Source of the DNA: Grimontia sedimenti
Lineage (GTDB): Bacteria > Pseudomonadota > Gammaproteobacteria > Enterobacterales > Vibrionaceae
DNA: 64,000 nt
Direction: 5' to 3'
NCBI RefSeq assembly: GCF_011045095.1
Contig: NZ_JAALDL010000016.1
Span: 1 to 64,000, forward strand
Positions within the stretch are counted from its first letter, which is position 1. Each line of letters starts with the position of its first letter. The notes under the pieces are model-generated. The model made no database searches. It was not told the DNA's origin and saw only the letters and a program-made list of their open reading frames with translations. The translations under genes were made by a program, and so were the position numbers. Below, in pieces: positions 30,793 through 42,096 of the stretch.

Positions 30793-31278
30793 CTATGCAG
30801 GAAACGGCTTTCGGCTAAACTGTTTACTGCCACATTTAATGCATGGCGTCAGCACATCCACATGGGTGTGCTCAGTCTGATTGCCACATTTCTCACAAAT
30901 CAAAATGCCGAGCCCTACCACTTCACCGGCGTTGTAGACGCCATGATGCTGAATGTCCTGAAGCACCTCGCGCCACTCGAGTTGAGTTTTATCAGTGATC
31001 TCCGCAAGCTGCTCCCACAACGTGTTGGCAATCAGGTCACGAAACAGCGCACCATCATCTTTGTTTTCTTCGGGCTCGTTGTAACGTGCACCAAACTCCT
31101 GCACATCGCGTTTAAAATAAGCTTCGATAAGTGCAAGCTCATCTTTGGTCATATCCGACGCCGCTTTCACGTACTTTTCAGACAAATCCAGCCAACGTTG
31201 TAACTCTTCCGGGCTGTGCTTTAGTGCTTCGCTGATCCGTTCGACCAGCACCTTGTACTCCGCTTTTTGCTCTGACAT
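30793..31278 (-). CDS. YbeL-like zinc-ribbon protein (DUF1451)
   Basis: The 161-aa cytosolic protein has a helical N-terminal part and a C-terminal zinc ribbon with two CxxC pairs (CEKCG and CIKCG). Family members are widespread in gammaproteobacteria next to leuS; no function is established. The start at 31278 is preferred because GAGGTGG lies just upstream, and the longer frame to 31293 lacks such a site. It is divergent from leuS. Confidence 0.8.
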   Translation of the reverse strand: MSEQKAEYKVLVERISEALKHSPEELQRWLDLSEKYVKAASDMTKDELALIEAYFKRDVQEFGARYNEPEENKDDGALFRDLIANTLWEQLAEITDKTQLEWREVLQDIQHHGVYNAGEVVGLGILICEKCGNQTEHTHVDVLTPCIKCGSKQFSRKPFPA

Positions 31279-31385
31279 AGGCCACCTCTGCATTCAACTG
31301 TTGTTGCGCCTTCTACCTTTAGTTATTCTATGTCGATTATTTTGGTTCATTTTATACCTATCTCACAAATTCCCGGATGTCATCG

Positions 31386-33959
31386 ATGCAAGAACAATAC
31401 CGTCCACAGGACATCGAGCCTAAAGTTCAGGCCGATTGGGACAAGAACAAAACCTTCGTAGTTCAAGAAGACCCAAGCAAAGAAAAGTTTTATTGCCTTT
31501 CCATGTTCCCGTACCCAAGCGGTCGACTACACATGGGTCACGTACGTAACTACACCATCGGTGACGTAATCTCCCGCTACCAGCGTCTGCAAGGCAAGAA
31601 CGTCATGCAACCAATCGGTTGGGATGCGTTCGGTCTGCCGGCAGAAAACGCAGCGGTGAAGAACAAGACTGCACCAGCACCTTGGACTTACGAGAACATT
31701 GACTACATGAAGAACCAGCTGAAACTGCTGGGCTTCGGCTACGACTGGGATCGCGAATTCGCGACCTGTACGCCTGAATACTACCGTTGGGAACAAGAGT
31801 TCTTCACCAAACTCTACGAGAAAGGTTTGGTTTATAAAAAGACCTCTTCGGTTAACTGGTGTCCGAACGACCAAACCGTTCTGGCGAACGAGCAGGTTGA
31901 AGACGGTTGCTGCTGGCGTTGTGACACGCCTGTAGAACAAAAAGAAATCCCACAGTGGTTCATCAAAATCACTGCGTACGCACAAGAGCTTCTGGATGAT
32001 CTGGAAACACTGGACGGCTGGCCTGAGCAGGTTAAAACCATGCAGCGTAACTGGATTGGCCGTTCTGAAGGTGTTGAGCTGAAATTCCAAGTAGCTGGCG
32101 AAAGCGATCTGGAAGTGTACACCACCCGTCCTGACACTCTGATGGGCGTGACTTACGTGGGTATTGCAGCAGGTCACCCTCTGGCAGCGAAAGCAGCGCA
32201 AGACAACCCTGAGCTGGCCGCGTTCATTGAAGAATGTAAAAACACCAAGGTTGCTGAAGCTGAGCTGGCGACCATGGAGAAAAAGGGTATGGATACCGGC
32301 CTGAAGGCTATCCACCCTCTGACCGGCCGTGAAGTGCCAATCTTCATCGCGAACTTCGTGCTGATGGATTACGGTACAGGCGCAGTGATGGCAGTACCGG
32401 GTCACGACCAGCGTGACTTCGAATTCGCAACCAAATACGGCCTGAACATTGAGCCTGTGATCCTGGCGGAAGACGGCAATGCCCCAGACATTTCTGAAGC
32501 GGCGCACACCGAGAAAGGTGTTCTGTTCAACTCAGGTGAGTTCGACGGCCTGAGCTTCGAGCAAGCGTTCGATGCGATTGCAGCAAAACTGGAATCAGAA
32601 GGTAAAGGTCACAAAACTGTTAACTTCCGTCTGCGCGACTGGGGTGTTTCACGTCAACGTTACTGGGGTTCTCCAATCCCAATGGTGACCACTGAAGACG
32701 GTGAAGTGCATCCAGTACCGGCAGACCAATTGCCAGTTATCCTGCCTGAAGATGTTGTGATGGACGGCGTAACCAGCCCAATCAAAGCAGACAAGAGCTG
32801 GGCAGAAACCACCTACAATGGTCAACCTGCACTGCGTGAAACAGATACCTTCGACACCTTCATGGAATCAAGCTGGTACTACGCACGTTACTGTTCACCA
32901 AAAGCAGACGAGATGCTGGATTCAGAAGCAGCAAACTACTGGCTGCCAGTTGACCAGTACATCGGTGGTATCGAGCACGCTGTTATGCATCTGCTCTACT
33001 CTCGCTTCTTCCACAAACTGCTACGCGATGCAGGCTACGTTAAGTCTGACGAACCGTTCAAGCGCCTGCTGTGTCAAGGCATGGTGCTTGCTGATGCGTA
33101 CTACTACAACAACGACAAAGGCGCGAAAGTTTGGGTTTCTCCTACTGAAGCGACCGTTGAGCGTGACGAGAAGGGCCGCATTACCACAGCCGTAGATACT
33201 GAAGGTAACAACCTTGTTCACTCAGGCATGACCAAAATGTCTAAGTCGAAGAACAACGGTATCGACCCACAAGAGATGGTTGATAAATACGGTGCTGACA
33301 CCGTGCGTCTGTTCATGATGTTCGCATCACCAGCAGACATGACCCTTGAGTGGCAAGAGTCTGGCGTTGAAGGTGCGAACCGATTCCTGAAGCGTGTTTG
33401 GAAACTAGTATTCGAGCACACTTCAAAAGGTGAAGTGGCTGCGCTGGATACATCAGCACTGAACGCTGATCAGAAAACACTGCGTCGTGAAGTTCACAAG
33501 ACTATCGCGAAAGTGGGCGATGATATCGGCCGCCGTCAGACCTTCAACACCGCGATCGCTGCGATCATGGAACTGATGAACCGTCTGACTAAAGCACCTC
33601 AAGACACTGATGCTGACCGCGCTATCCTGGATGAAGCAGTGAAAGCAATTGTTGCGATGCTGTACCCAATCACTCCGCACATCAGCACTGAGCTGTGGGC
33701 TGCGCTGGGTCAAACTGACATCGACAACACGGTATGGCCGGTTGCTGACCAAGACGCCATGGTGGAAGACGAGAAGCTGATCATCGTTCAGGTGAATGGC
33801 AAGCTTCGCGCGAAAATCACCGTTGCAGCAGACGCAGCTAAAGAATCAGTAGAATCGATGGCGCTGAACGACGAGCACGTTGTGAAGCACACCGAGGGTA
33901 AAACCGTACGCAAAGTGATTTACGTACCGGGCAAACTGGTTAATATCGTTGCTAACTAA
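31386..33959 (+). CDS. leuS: Leucyl-tRNA synthetase
   Basis: This 857-aa class I synthetase charges tRNA-Leu and has an editing domain. The HIGH motif is HMGH (49-52, in [11 protein letters not shown]) and the KMSKS motif is in [31 protein letters not shown] and [14 protein letters not shown] (editing domain) match the family. The start [11 protein letters not shown] matches E. coli; an ATG three codons earlier is also possible. It heads leuS-lptE-holA. Confidence 0.97.
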   Translation: MQEQYRPQDIEPKVQADWDKNKTFVVQEDPSKEKFYCLSMFPYPSGRLHMGHVRNYTIGDVISRYQRLQGKNVMQPIGWDAFGLPAENAAVKNKTAPAPWTYENIDYMKNQLKLLGFGYDWDREFATCTPEYYRWEQEFFTKLYEKGLVYKKTSSVNWCPNDQTVLANEQVEDGCCWRCDTPVEQKEIPQWFIKITAYAQELLDDLETLDGWPEQVKTMQRNWIGRSEGVELKFQVAGESDLEVYTTRPDTLMGVTYVGIAAGHPLAAKAAQDNPELAAFIEECKNTKVAEAELATMEKKGMDTGLKAIHPLTGREVPIFIANFVLMDYGTGAVMAVPGHDQRDFEFATKYGLNIEPVILAEDGNAPDISEAAHTEKGVLFNSGEFDGLSFEQAFDAIAAKLESEGKGHKTVNFRLRDWGVSRQRYWGSPIPMVTTEDGEVHPVPADQLPVILPEDVVMDGVTSPIKADKSWAETTYNGQPALRETDTFDTFMESSWYYARYCSPKADEMLDSEAANYWLPVDQYIGGIEHAVMHLLYSRFFHKLLRDAGYVKSDEPFKRLLCQGMVLADAYYYNNDKGAKVWVSPTEATVERDEKGRITTAVDTEGNNLVHSGMTKMSKSKNNGIDPQEMVDKYGADTVRLFMMFASPADMTLEWQESGVEGANRFLKRVWKLVFEHTSKGEVAALDTSALNADQKTLRREVHKTIAKVGDDIGRRQTFNTAIAAIMELMNRLTKAPQDTDADRAILDEAVKAIVAMLYPITPHISTELWAALGQTDIDNTVWPVADQDAMVEDEKLIIVQVNGKLRAKITVAADAAKESVESMALNDEHVVKHTEGKTVRKVIYVPGKLVNIVAN

Positions 33960-33974
33960 CACAGGGAGTATTCG

Positions 33975-34649
33975 GTGAAATCGATCTTTCGCTCTCTCCG
34001 AACCCTGCTGGTTGTGGTGGCCGCTTTGGCCACCGCTTCTTGCGGATTCCATCTTCGCGGCAGCTACAATCTGCCAGACGAAATCCAGAAACTGTCAGTC
34101 ACCAGTTTCGATAAATACGGCAAACTCACCCGTGAAATGAAGACTCAACTGCGTCTTCATGACATCGATGTCATCTCGCCTGCCCAAACCATTTCCAACC
34201 TGCACCTGAAAGGTGAGAGCTATGGCGAAAGCACCTTGTCGCTTTACCAGAACAGCCGCGTAGCGGAAAAGCAATTTGCTTATACCGTCAGCTACTCAGT
34301 GACAGTGCCGGAAAAAGGCAGCTACAACTTCTCGACATCGCTTAGCCGCACCTACCTTGATAACCCATTGACCGCCTTGGCGAAGTCGGTGGAAGAGGAA
34401 ATGCTGGCGCAGGAAATGCGCGTTGAAGCAACCAAACAGATCATGCGACAGCTTGCCCGTCTGAATGCGCACATCGAAGCTTTCGAGCGCAAAGAAGCGG
34501 AAGAAAAAGCACTGCGTGAACTGTATCAGGGTGTGGATGAAGAAAAGTCCTCGATGACCATCGAAACCCGCTTCGATGGCAAAGATGACGAGACCCGCGG
34601 TAAGCCTCTGTCGAGCTTCACCACCAGCGGTGAAGAAAGCACAGAATGA
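33975..34649 (+). CDS. lptE: LPS-assembly lipoprotein LptE
   Basis: The 224-aa outer-membrane lipoprotein plugs the LptD barrel and helps insert lipopolysaccharide. The lipobox is ATASC (C23), followed by GFHLRGSYNLPDEIQKL. NPLTALAKSVEEEMLAQEMR matches the C-terminal helix region. It is longer than E. coli LptE because of an acidic, low-complexity tail after about residue 170. The start is GTG, preceded by GGGAG. It overlaps holA by 4 bp. Confidence 0.94.
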   Translation: MKSIFRSLRTLLVVVAALATASCGFHLRGSYNLPDEIQKLSVTSFDKYGKLTREMKTQLRLHDIDVISPAQTISNLHLKGESYGESTLSLYQNSRVAEKQFAYTVSYSVTVPEKGSYNFSTSLSRTYLDNPLTALAKSVEEEMLAQEMRVEATKQIMRQLARLNAHIEAFERKEAEEKALRELYQGVDEEKSSMTIETRFDGKDDETRGKPLSSFTTSGEESTE

Positions 34650-35674
34650 GGATCTACCCAGAACAACTGACACAGCGTCTTAATCAAGGGCTGTGTCAGA
34701 CTTACCTTATCTTCGGCAACGAACCGCTGCTGAAAGAAGAATCCAAGCAAAGCATTATTGATGTCGCACAAAAACAGGGCTTCGATGAAAAGCACCGCTT
34801 CGTCATCGATAATCAGCTTAACTGGCAGGACGTTTACGACGTTTGTCAGGCTCTGAGTCTGTTCGCCAGCCGACAAATCATCATTCTGGCATTACCTGAA
34901 AATCCGCTGACCACGGCTCAAGCTAATGCGCTGAAAGAGCTGCAGCCTATGCTGCATCAGGATTTGGTTTTGATCCTTGATGGTCCTCGCCTGAACAAAA
35001 AGCAGGAATCAGCCAAGTGGTTCACCAGTTTCCAGGCAAACGGTTTGTATGTGCCATGCAACACACCTGATGGCCGGCAGCTGCCACGATTCATAGAGAA
35101 TCGCTGTCATGGTCTGGGACTGCATCCTGACCACGAGTCTGTGATGCTGCTGGCGCAATGGCATGAAGGTAACCTTCTGGCGCTATCGCAAAGCCTGATG
35201 AAGCTTCAACTGCTCTATCCAGATGGTGAACTGACACTGCCAAGGCTTCAGGATGCCTTATCACGTCACAACCACTACACGCCATTCCAGCTCACCGACG
35301 CACTGATTGAAGGCAAAGCCAAGCGCGCTGTTCGTATCGTTCGTCAGCTTGAAGCTGAAGGCGTGGAAATCACCATCTTGCTACGGGTCATTCAAAAAGA
35401 GTTAATCCAGCTGTGCAAAATGCAGGAGTACGGGGCGTCTGGTATGGGGCTCAGCAAAATCTTTGACCATTTCCGGGTCTGGCAAACACGCCGCCCAGCG
35501 ATGACCACGGCGCTTCACCGTTTAACGTTGCCAACACTGATGCACCTTCTGCAAAGCCTTGCAGCCATCGAGGTGATGGTGAAAACCGATTTCGACAGCC
35601 AACCTTGGCCGGCACTTTCAGCGTTTTGTCTTGAGATGTGTGGTCATCCGCTTCCGCTGTCACCTGTCAACTGA
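34646..35674 (+). CDS. holA: DNA polymerase III subunit delta
   Basis: The 342-aa subunit of the clamp loader opens the beta sliding clamp. The N-terminal domain shows [20 protein letters not shown], and the middle part [15 protein letters not shown] lacks a P-loop, as expected for delta. The C-terminal helical domain includes [20 protein letters not shown]. The ATG overlaps the lptE stop (ATGA). It closes the leuS-lptE-holA unit. Confidence 0.95.
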   Translation: MRIYPEQLTQRLNQGLCQTYLIFGNEPLLKEESKQSIIDVAQKQGFDEKHRFVIDNQLNWQDVYDVCQALSLFASRQIIILALPENPLTTAQANALKELQPMLHQDLVLILDGPRLNKKQESAKWFTSFQANGLYVPCNTPDGRQLPRFIENRCHGLGLHPDHESVMLLAQWHEGNLLALSQSLMKLQLLYPDGELTLPRLQDALSRHNHYTPFQLTDALIEGKAKRAVRIVRQLEAEGVEITILLRVIQKELIQLCKMQEYGASGMGLSKIFDHFRVWQTRRPAMTTALHRLTLPTLMHLLQSLAAIEVMVKTDFDSQPWPALSAFCLEMCGHPLPLSPVN

Positions 35675-35720
35675 CAGTCAAACCGCGACACCGCTGTATT
35701 TTATTCATCTCAGCCAGTGG

Positions 35721-35726
35721 TATAAT
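35721..35726 (+). promoter_or_regulatory. Extended -10 promoter for rsfS-rlmH-mrdAB
   Basis: TGG followed by TATAAT forms an extended -10 (TGn-TATAAT) at 35718-35726. The -35 region (about 35698) is poor, as often with extended -10 promoters. It lies 71 bp before the TTG start of rsfS. Confidence 0.55.
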
Positions 35727-35796
35727 TTTTAGATTCTTAGGGGCTGTCCTGCACTTTCTGCAGAACAATGCACCGAACACCGATAAGGGGAAAACA

Positions 35797-36114
35797 TTGC
35801 TTCCGGAACAACTTCAACACTTTGTTGTCGATAAAGCAGATGATATGAAAGCCGCAGACATCGTGACACTCGATGTCCGTGAAAAGAGCAGCATTACCGA
35901 TTTCATGGTGCTATGCACCGGTAACTCAAAACGCCATGTCTCTTCCATTGCAGAGCATGTCGCTGATGAAGCGCGTGCAGCTAACGTTGATACCCTGGGT
36001 ATGGAAGGTGAAAACGAAGGCGAGTGGGTCGTGCTGGATCTCGGTGATGTGATGCTTCATATCATGCAAGATGAACAACGTCAGTTGTACCAGCTAGAAA
36101 AGCTGTGGAACTGA
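35797..36114 (+). CDS. rsfS: Ribosomal silencing factor RsfS
   Basis: The 105-aa protein binds ribosomal protein uL14 and blocks subunit joining under starvation. Family features are [47 protein letters not shown] and the end YQLEKLWN. The start is TTG at 35797 with AGGGG 7 nt upstream; this gives the same length and N-terminus as E. coli RsfS. A longer frame from 35638 would lie inside the end of holA and is rejected. It is followed by rlmH 4 nt later. Confidence 0.94.
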   Translation: MLPEQLQHFVVDKADDMKAADIVTLDVREKSSITDFMVLCTGNSKRHVSSIAEHVADEARAANVDTLGMEGENEGEWVVLDLGDVMLHIMQDEQRQLYQLEKLWN

Positions 36115-36118
36115 TGCA

Positions 36119-36589
36119 ATGAAGTTACAACTGATTGCGGTCGGCACAAAGATGCCGAAGTGGGTTGAGGAAGGCTACAAAGAATACAGCCGTCGCTTCC
36201 CAAAAGACATGCCACTGGAACTGGTAGAAATCCCAGCAGGTAAGCGCGGCAAAAACGCCGATATTGCGCGTATTCTGCAAAAAGAAGGGGAAGCCATGTT
36301 GGCCGCCGTTCCAAAAGGTAACCGCATCGTGACGTTGGATATTCCGGGCAAGCGCTGGGACACAGAGCAACTGGCAGGGCAGCTGGAGAGCTGGAAGCTG
36401 GATGCTCGTGACGTGTCTATTCTGATTGGAGGCCCTGAAGGCCTGTCGCCAGCTTGTAAAGCGGCTGCAGACCAAAGCTGGTCATTGTCTCCTTTGACAC
36501 TTCCTCACCCGCTGGTACGTGTGGTGATGGCTGAAAGTCTCTACCGCGCCTGGAGCATCACAGCAAATCACCCTTATCACCGGGAATAA
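36119..36589 (+). CDS. rlmH: 23S rRNA pseudouridine1915 N3-methyltransferase
   Basis: This 156-aa SPOUT methyltransferase modifies helix 69 of 23S rRNA on 70S ribosomes. Characteristic blocks are [44 protein letters not shown] and [20 protein letters not shown]. It sits between rsfS and mrdA with gaps of 3-4 nt, the usual gammaproteobacterial order. Confidence 0.97.
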   Translation: MKLQLIAVGTKMPKWVEEGYKEYSRRFPKDMPLELVEIPAGKRGKNADIARILQKEGEAMLAAVPKGNRIVTLDIPGKRWDTEQLAGQLESWKLDARDVSILIGGPEGLSPACKAAADQSWSLSPLTLPHPLVRVVMAESLYRAWSITANHPYHRE

Positions 36590-36592
36590 TTC

Positions 36593-38494
36593 ATGAAGCA
36601 CAAGCGTAGTCCTATACGCGATCATCAGGCCGAGTCTTCCCTCTTTTTCCGCCGGGCCGTTGTGGCTTTCGGCGGTATTCTCGTTCTTGTCGGCGTCCTA
36701 CTTCTTAACCTGTATAACATTCAGGTGGAAGATCATGATGATTACATCACCCGCTCCAATGATAACCGCATCAAAGTCGTTCCTGTTGCGCCAAACCGTG
36801 GATTGGTTTACGACCGCAATGGAAAATTGCTCGCGGAAAACCGCCCTGTTTATGCATTGGAAATTACACCCGAGCAGGTGAAAGATATTCCCGGCACCAT
36901 CGCCAGCTTGCAGGAGCTTCTGCCGATTTCTGAAAACGAAATCCGGGCGTTTGAGCGTGACAAGAAACGCACCCGCCGTTTCAACGCCGTCACATTGAAA
37001 AACCAGATGACGGAAGAGGAAGTGGCTATTTTCTCTGCCAATCAGCACAAGTTCCCCGGCGTAGAGATCAAAGGTTACCTCAAGCGATACTACCCCTATG
37101 GTGACGCGTTAACCCATGTCTTGGGCTACGTGGCAAAAATCAACGATAAAGACATAAACCGTCTTGATCGTGAAGGCGTACTCAACAACTACAAAGCGAC
37201 CCGTGATATCGGAAAACTCGGCATTGAACGGTTTTATGAATCGGAGTTGCACGGCACCGCTGGTTATCAGGAAGTCGAAGTCAACAGCCGTGGACGTATT
37301 ATCCGTACACTGAAGTACGTCCCACCTGAGCCGGGTAAAGATCTGGTATTGAACCTCGATGTCGATCTGCAACTGTACATCCGCTCTATCCTCGGCGATC
37401 GCCGCGGTGCAGTTGTGGTGCTCGATCCGAAAGACTCTTCAGTGCTGGCAATGGTATCGACGCCAAGCTATGACCCGAACCTTTTCGTTCACGGCATTTC
37501 TGGCAAAAACTACCGCGCGCTATTGAACGACAAAAACCGTCCGCTGGTGAATCGCGCCACCTTGGGTATTTATCCGCCTGCATCGACGGTTAAGCCATTC
37601 ATTGCTGTCGCTGCGTTGGAAGAAAAAGCCATCACGCTCAATACTACGCGAAACGATCCAGGTTACTGGCGTTTGCCAAATTCAACCTCACGTCCTTTCC
37701 GCGACTGGCTCGCATGGGGTCATGGTCGGGTGAATATCGTTCAATCGATTGAAGAGTCGGTGGATACTTTCTTCTATCAAATTGCCTATGATTTGGGCAT
37801 CGATAAGCTATCCACTTGGATGAGCCGCTTTGGTTTCGGTGATTACACCGGTATCGACATCCATGAAGAAAGCAAAGCCAATATGCCAACCCGCGAATGG
37901 AAAATGGCACGTCATCGCCAGCCTTGGTACAAGGGTGACACCATTCCCGTCGGTATTGGTCAAGGTTATTGGACGGCGACACCAATGCAGATCGCGAAAG
38001 CGACCTCAGTGTTGGTCAACCGTGGTGAAGTCAATCCGCCTCATTTGCTCCAACGCATGGAGAACGACGGCGTCATGGAAATCGCACCGGTTTCTCCCTA
38101 TCCACCGATTGAAAACGTGGATGAGAAATACTGGGATGCGGCTCTTGAAGGGATGCGTCTCGTCAACCACGGCAAGAAAGGGACGGCTCGTCGTGCTTTT
38201 GCCAATGCCGAATATGTTACTGGTGGTAAATCCGGCACTGCACAGGTCTTTGGCCTAGCTGAAGACGAAGAATATAACGCGGATGAAATTGCGGAACACC
38301 TGCGCGACCACGCGCTCTACACCGGCTTCGCACCATTTGATGATCCAGAAGTGATTGTCTCTATGGTATTGGAAAACGCCGGTGGCGGTTCAAGCAATGG
38401 TGCACCTATCGCCCGTCGCATCTTCGATCATATGCTGGTTGATGGCTACAAAGACAAAAAGAACGCAGATAGCAAGGAGGAGCTAGTCCAATGA
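36593..38494 (+). CDS. mrdA: Penicillin-binding protein 2
   Basis: The 633-aa class B transpeptidase of the elongasome crosslinks lateral-wall peptidoglycan with RodA. One membrane anchor lies at about 22-43, followed by the pedestal domain ([20 protein letters not shown]). The transpeptidase domain has S331-T-V-K334 (PPASTVKPF), SVD in [10 protein letters not shown], and KSGT in [29 protein letters not shown] is highly conserved. It overlaps mrdB by 4 bp. Confidence 0.97.
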   Translation: MKHKRSPIRDHQAESSLFFRRAVVAFGGILVLVGVLLLNLYNIQVEDHDDYITRSNDNRIKVVPVAPNRGLVYDRNGKLLAENRPVYALEITPEQVKDIPGTIASLQELLPISENEIRAFERDKKRTRRFNAVTLKNQMTEEEVAIFSANQHKFPGVEIKGYLKRYYPYGDALTHVLGYVAKINDKDINRLDREGVLNNYKATRDIGKLGIERFYESELHGTAGYQEVEVNSRGRIIRTLKYVPPEPGKDLVLNLDVDLQLYIRSILGDRRGAVVVLDPKDSSVLAMVSTPSYDPNLFVHGISGKNYRALLNDKNRPLVNRATLGIYPPASTVKPFIAVAALEEKAITLNTTRNDPGYWRLPNSTSRPFRDWLAWGHGRVNIVQSIEESVDTFFYQIAYDLGIDKLSTWMSRFGFGDYTGIDIHEESKANMPTREWKMARHRQPWYKGDTIPVGIGQGYWTATPMQIAKATSVLVNRGEVNPPHLLQRMENDGVMEIAPVSPYPPIENVDEKYWDAALEGMRLVNHGKKGTARRAFANAEYVTGGKSGTAQVFGLAEDEEYNADEIAEHLRDHALYTGFAPFDDPEVIVSMVLENAGGGSSNGAPIARRIFDHMLVDGYKDKKNADSKEELVQ

Positions 38495-39612
38495 GCCTGT
38501 TTGCATCCACGGGTCAGAAAAAGACTGCGTTTGAGCGGTTGCACATAGACTTGCCTCTTTTGCTCGGCATCCTCGCACTGATGGGCTTTGGCCTGATGGT
38601 GATGTGGAGTGCCAGTGGCCAGAGCGTTGCCATGATGGAACGTCAGGTCTTCCGGATCTTTCTTTCGCTGGGCGTGATGTTTGTGCTCGCCCAAATTTCT
38701 CCCCGGCATTACGAGTTCTGGGCTCCCTATCTATATGTGACGGGAATTCTGATGCTGATTGCCGTGCTTTTGTTTGGTGAAACTGCCAAGGGCGCACAGC
38801 GCTGGCTGGATTTAGGCGTTGTCACCTTCCAGCCATCAGAACTGATTAAGCTTGCCGTACCATTAATGGTGGCCCGCTTTATCGGTAAAGAACCTCTACC
38901 ACCGCGTTTTCAAACCCTGATTATTGGTTTGGTGATGGTCTTTGTTCCCACCATTCTCATTGCCAAACAGCCGGATTTAGGAACCTCAATCTTGATTGCG
39001 GCATCAGGTATTTTTGTTTTGTTTCTGTCCGGTATCAGTTGGCGAATCATCTTAGGGGCCGGTACTTTGGTGGCCGCTTTCATCCCAGTACTTTGGTTCT
39101 TCCTGATGCGCGAATACCAACGTGTCCGCGTTCGCACCCTGTTTGATCCAGAATCCGACCCATTGGGCGCGGGTTACCACATCATCCAGTCAAAAATTGC
39201 CATTGGTTCCGGGGGAATTGGCGGTAAAGGATGGCTTCAAGGCACACAATCTCAGTTGGAGTTCCTGCCAGAGCGCCATACCGACTTTATCTTCGCCGTT
39301 ATTGCGGAAGAATGGGGAATGATTGGTGTCGCATGCTTGCTGGCGCTTTACCTTTTCATCATCGGCCGTGGCCTGCTAATTGCCAGCCGCGCACAAACGG
39401 CGTTTGGTCGTATGATGGCGGGCAGTATCGTGCTCAGCTTCTTCGTTTATGTCTTCGTTAACATCGGCATGGTAAGCGGGATCTTACCCGTTGTTGGTGT
39501 TCCCCTGCCCCTCGTCAGCTATGGAGGCACCTCCATGGTGACTTTGATGGCAGGTTTCGGCATCTTAATGTCTATCCACACACACAGAAAAATGCTTTCT
39601 AAGGCTCTGTAA
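38491..39612 (+). CDS. mrdB: Peptidoglycan glycosyltransferase RodA
   Basis: The 373-aa SEDS-family membrane protein has about ten helices. It polymerises lipid II together with PBP2. Conserved segments are [59 protein letters not shown] and [15 protein letters not shown]. Its ATG overlaps the mrdA stop and its TAA overlaps the rlpA ATG (TAATG), so the three genes are tightly coupled. Confidence 0.97.
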   Translation: MSLFASTGQKKTAFERLHIDLPLLLGILALMGFGLMVMWSASGQSVAMMERQVFRIFLSLGVMFVLAQISPRHYEFWAPYLYVTGILMLIAVLLFGETAKGAQRWLDLGVVTFQPSELIKLAVPLMVARFIGKEPLPPRFQTLIIGLVMVFVPTILIAKQPDLGTSILIAASGIFVLFLSGISWRIILGAGTLVAAFIPVLWFFLMREYQRVRVRTLFDPESDPLGAGYHIIQSKIAIGSGGIGGKGWLQGTQSQLEFLPERHTDFIFAVIAEEWGMIGVACLLALYLFIIGRGLLIASRAQTAFGRMMAGSIVLSFFVYVFVNIGMVSGILPVVGVPLPLVSYGGTSMVTLMAGFGILMSIHTHRKMLSKAL

Positions 39613-40427
39613 TGAAAAAAATATTAGTGATGACTGCTCTCGTACTTTCCGGCTGTGCCACGCAAAGCGATGACCGCTACAGCCTGGAGCACGATAAAGC
39701 GCCGGAAGCGATTCCAACGCTGGATCATGTCGAGGATGCGCAACCACGATACGAGCCTTACAGCCGAGCCGGTAACAAAGACTACACCGTCCGTGGTGAG
39801 AGTTATCAGGTAATGAAAGACCCTGAGGATTACACCGGGGAGGGCATTGCATCTTGGTATGGCAAGAAGTTCCACGGCCATAAAACGTCAAATGGCGAGA
39901 TTTACGACATGTTCTCCATGTCTGCTGCCCACAAAACGCTGCCACTGCCTAGCTATGTAGAAGTAGAAAACACCGCTAACGGCAAAAAAGCCATTGTCCG
40001 CGTCAATGACCGTGGTCCTTTTCACGAGGGGCGCATTATTGACCTGAGCTATGCAGCGGCATCCAAGCTAGATATCCTCAAAACAGGGACGGCACCTGTA
40101 AAAGTGACGCTACTCAAGGTTGATAAACCTCAAGACAATAATGAGTGGCAAGGTGCACGCCTAAACCGCTATTTTGTACAACTGGTCGCGATATCCAGTC
40201 AGGACAAAGCGAAGCAGGCTGCTGACACGTTCCAAAAGCAGTTTGAACTGCCAACAGATATCAACCAGTCCGGCAGTGTTTATCGCGTGCGTTTAGGGCC
40301 ATTTTACGACTACGACCAGACACAAAAAGCCGCATTGCTTGCCAGAGAGCAGCAAATAAATGAGGCATTCGTCGTTGTTGAGCCAATTGCTGATGAACCG
40401 GGCAAGAATTCGGGTGTCAGTAATTAG
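39612..40427 (+). CDS. rlpA: Septal-ring lipoprotein RlpA, lytic transglycosylase type
   Basis: The 271-aa lipoprotein (LVLSGC, C15) has a double-psi beta-barrel domain at about 75-165 (GIASWYGKKFHGHKTSNGE, and VRVNDRGPFHEGRIIDLSYA) and a C-terminal SPOR domain (about 185-260), which binds denuded septal glycan. In Pseudomonas, RlpA cleaves naked glycan strands; activity here is inferred from conserved residues such as the H and D of the barrel. It overlaps mrdB by one base. Confidence 0.94.
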   Translation: MKKILVMTALVLSGCATQSDDRYSLEHDKAPEAIPTLDHVEDAQPRYEPYSRAGNKDYTVRGESYQVMKDPEDYTGEGIASWYGKKFHGHKTSNGEIYDMFSMSAAHKTLPLPSYVEVENTANGKKAIVRVNDRGPFHEGRIIDLSYAAASKLDILKTGTAPVKVTLLKVDKPQDNNEWQGARLNRYFVQLVAISSQDKAKQAADTFQKQFELPTDINQSGSVYRVRLGPFYDYDQTQKAALLAREQQINEAFVVVEPIADEPGKNSGVSN

Positions 40428-40475
40428 GGTCTGTTGGCCTAATAGTTTCAATTTAGTAAGTTGTTGTAACCCTGT

Positions 40476-40504
40476 CTGACACTACACGGGCTATCTGTTA
40501 TAGT
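40476..40504 (+). promoter_or_regulatory. Promoter of dacA
   Basis: CTGACA, 17-bp spacer, TATAGT, about 50 bp before the dacA ATG. dacA therefore probably has its own transcript besides any read-through from rlpA. Confidence 0.6.
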
Positions 40505-40551
40505 GTTGGCAGTTTTTTGACTGAAGAAATACCAAGTAAGTACCTATATAT

Positions 40552-41724
40552 ATGAAAAAATCACCCTCATTGTTGCGCTCTTTAGTCTTATCGACTGCTG
40601 TCTTTTCTTCTGCTGCAGCCGTTGCAGCCCCAACCGTCGTCCCGGATGCGCCTCAAATCGCGGCAAAAGGGTACGTACTGATGGATTACAACTCGGGTAA
40701 GATCCTGGCGGAAAACAACGCCTACGAACGTCTTAACCCGGCCAGCCTGACCAAGATGATGACCAGCTATGTTATTGGCCAGGAAGTTGAACGCGGCAAC
40801 ATCAGCCTTGATGATGATGTCGTTATCAGCAAAAACGCCTGGGCGAAAAACTTCCCTGGCAGCTCGAAAATGTTCATCGAAGTCGGCACCACGGTAAAAG
40901 TGGAAGACCTGAATCGCGGCATCATCATCCAGTCTGGTAATGATGCTTGTGTGGCAATGGCTGAGCATATTGCAGGTTCTGAAGACTCGTTTGTCGACTT
41001 GATGAATGGCTGGGCGAAAACGCTGGGTATGAATGACACCAAGTTTTCGAACTCCCATGGCCTAGATGATGATGACCTCTACACCACGCCTTATGACATG
41101 GCGCTGTTGGGTCAGGCACTGATCCGAGACGTGCCGGACGAGTACCGCATTTACAACGAGAAGTCTTACACCTATAACGGCATTACCCAGTACAACCGTA
41201 ATGGCCTGCTATGGGACAAGAGCATGAACGTGGACGGTATCAAAACTGGCCACACCGACAAAGCAGGCTACAGCTTGGTCAGTTCAGCGACTGAAGGTGA
41301 CATGCGTCTGATCGCGGTTGTGATGGGCACCAACAGTGCAAACGCACGTAAGGCCGAAAGTAAGAAACTGCTGAACTACGGCTTCCGTTTCTTCGAAACC
41401 GTCGCACCACACAAAGCGAACGAAACCTTCGTGACCGAGAAAGTCTGGATGGGCGACACCGACCAAGTTGCTCTGGGCGTTTCTGAAGACACCTACGTGA
41501 CCCTGCCACGCGGTAAAGCAAAAGACTTGGAAGCAAGCTTTGTACTTGAGAAAACACTGGAAGCACCAATCGCGAAAGGCGATGTGGTTGGTAAGCTTTA
41601 CTACCAGGTTGACGGCGAAGATATCGCGGAATACCCATTGGTAGCATTGAATGATGTGCAGGAAGGTGGTTTGTTCAGCCGTCTGATGGACTACATCATT
41701 ATGTTCTTCAAGAACTTGTTCTAA
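40552..41724 (+). CDS. dacA: D-alanyl-D-alanine carboxypeptidase (PBP5/6 type)
   Basis: The 390-aa low-molecular-mass PBP trims the terminal D-Ala of pentapeptides. A signal peptide (about 1-26) is followed by S65-L-T-K68, S128-G-N130 and K231-T-G233. The C-terminal domain ends in an amphipathic anchor helix (LFSRLMDYIIMFFKNLF). It lies in the conserved order rlpA-dacA-ybeD-lipB-lipA. Confidence 0.96.
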   Translation: MKKSPSLLRSLVLSTAVFSSAAAVAAPTVVPDAPQIAAKGYVLMDYNSGKILAENNAYERLNPASLTKMMTSYVIGQEVERGNISLDDDVVISKNAWAKNFPGSSKMFIEVGTTVKVEDLNRGIIIQSGNDACVAMAEHIAGSEDSFVDLMNGWAKTLGMNDTKFSNSHGLDDDDLYTTPYDMALLGQALIRDVPDEYRIYNEKSYTYNGITQYNRNGLLWDKSMNVDGIKTGHTDKAGYSLVSSATEGDMRLIAVVMGTNSANARKAESKKLLNYGFRFFETVAPHKANETFVTEKVWMGDTDQVALGVSEDTYVTLPRGKAKDLEASFVLEKTLEAPIAKGDVVGKLYYQVDGEDIAEYPLVALNDVQEGGLFSRLMDYIIMFFKNLF

Positions 41725-41743
41725 GACTCAAGCTACAACTTTC

Positions 41744-41771
41744 AAGGGCAGCCAATGGCTGCCCTTTTTAT
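41744..41771 (+). terminator. Terminator after dacA
   Basis: The stem AAGGGCAGCC/GGCTGCCCTT with loop AAT is followed by T residues. Confidence 0.85.
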
Positions 41772-41793
41772 TTCTCATCTCCACCCCAATATA

Positions 41794-41955
41794 ATACCAA
41801 TCGTAGTAAATATCTGCTCATCCTAGCTTGTTAAAATGCTCGATAACTGCGTTGAAAAATTTGATTGTAGAGTAACTACTTATCGAAATTTTTCGCCTTG
41901 TTCTCAAGCATTTTTCCTACGCTATTTATGAGCAACTACCTACTGTGATTGGTAT
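41794..41955. mobile_element. 162-bp MITE-like element with ATACCAATC ends
   Basis: The left end ATACCAATCGTAGTA and the right end TACTGTGATTGGTAT are imperfect inverted repeats. The interior also has complementary segments (AAAAATTT and AAATTTTT; AAAATGCTCGA and TCAAGCATTTT). No coding frame is present. It is distinct in sequence from the TATACCCAAAC elements. Confidence 0.75.
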
Positions 41956-42096
41956 AAGCAGGAATCAAAGAAAAAGTCACCAACTTGTTTTCTCAACACA
42001 GGACGATTACTATTCGTTCCCAACAAATTGCGTGATCATCTGCACATATATTTTGGGTCAACAGAGAAAGATCTGTGACCAATTCTGGAGTTATAA

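Larger units (their letters stand above)
41725..42096. other. dacA-ybeD intergenic region
   Basis: It holds the dacA terminator (41744-41771), a 162-bp inverted-repeat element (41794-41955) and about 140 bp of upstream sequence for ybeD, where I cannot place a confident promoter. Confidence 0.7.
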
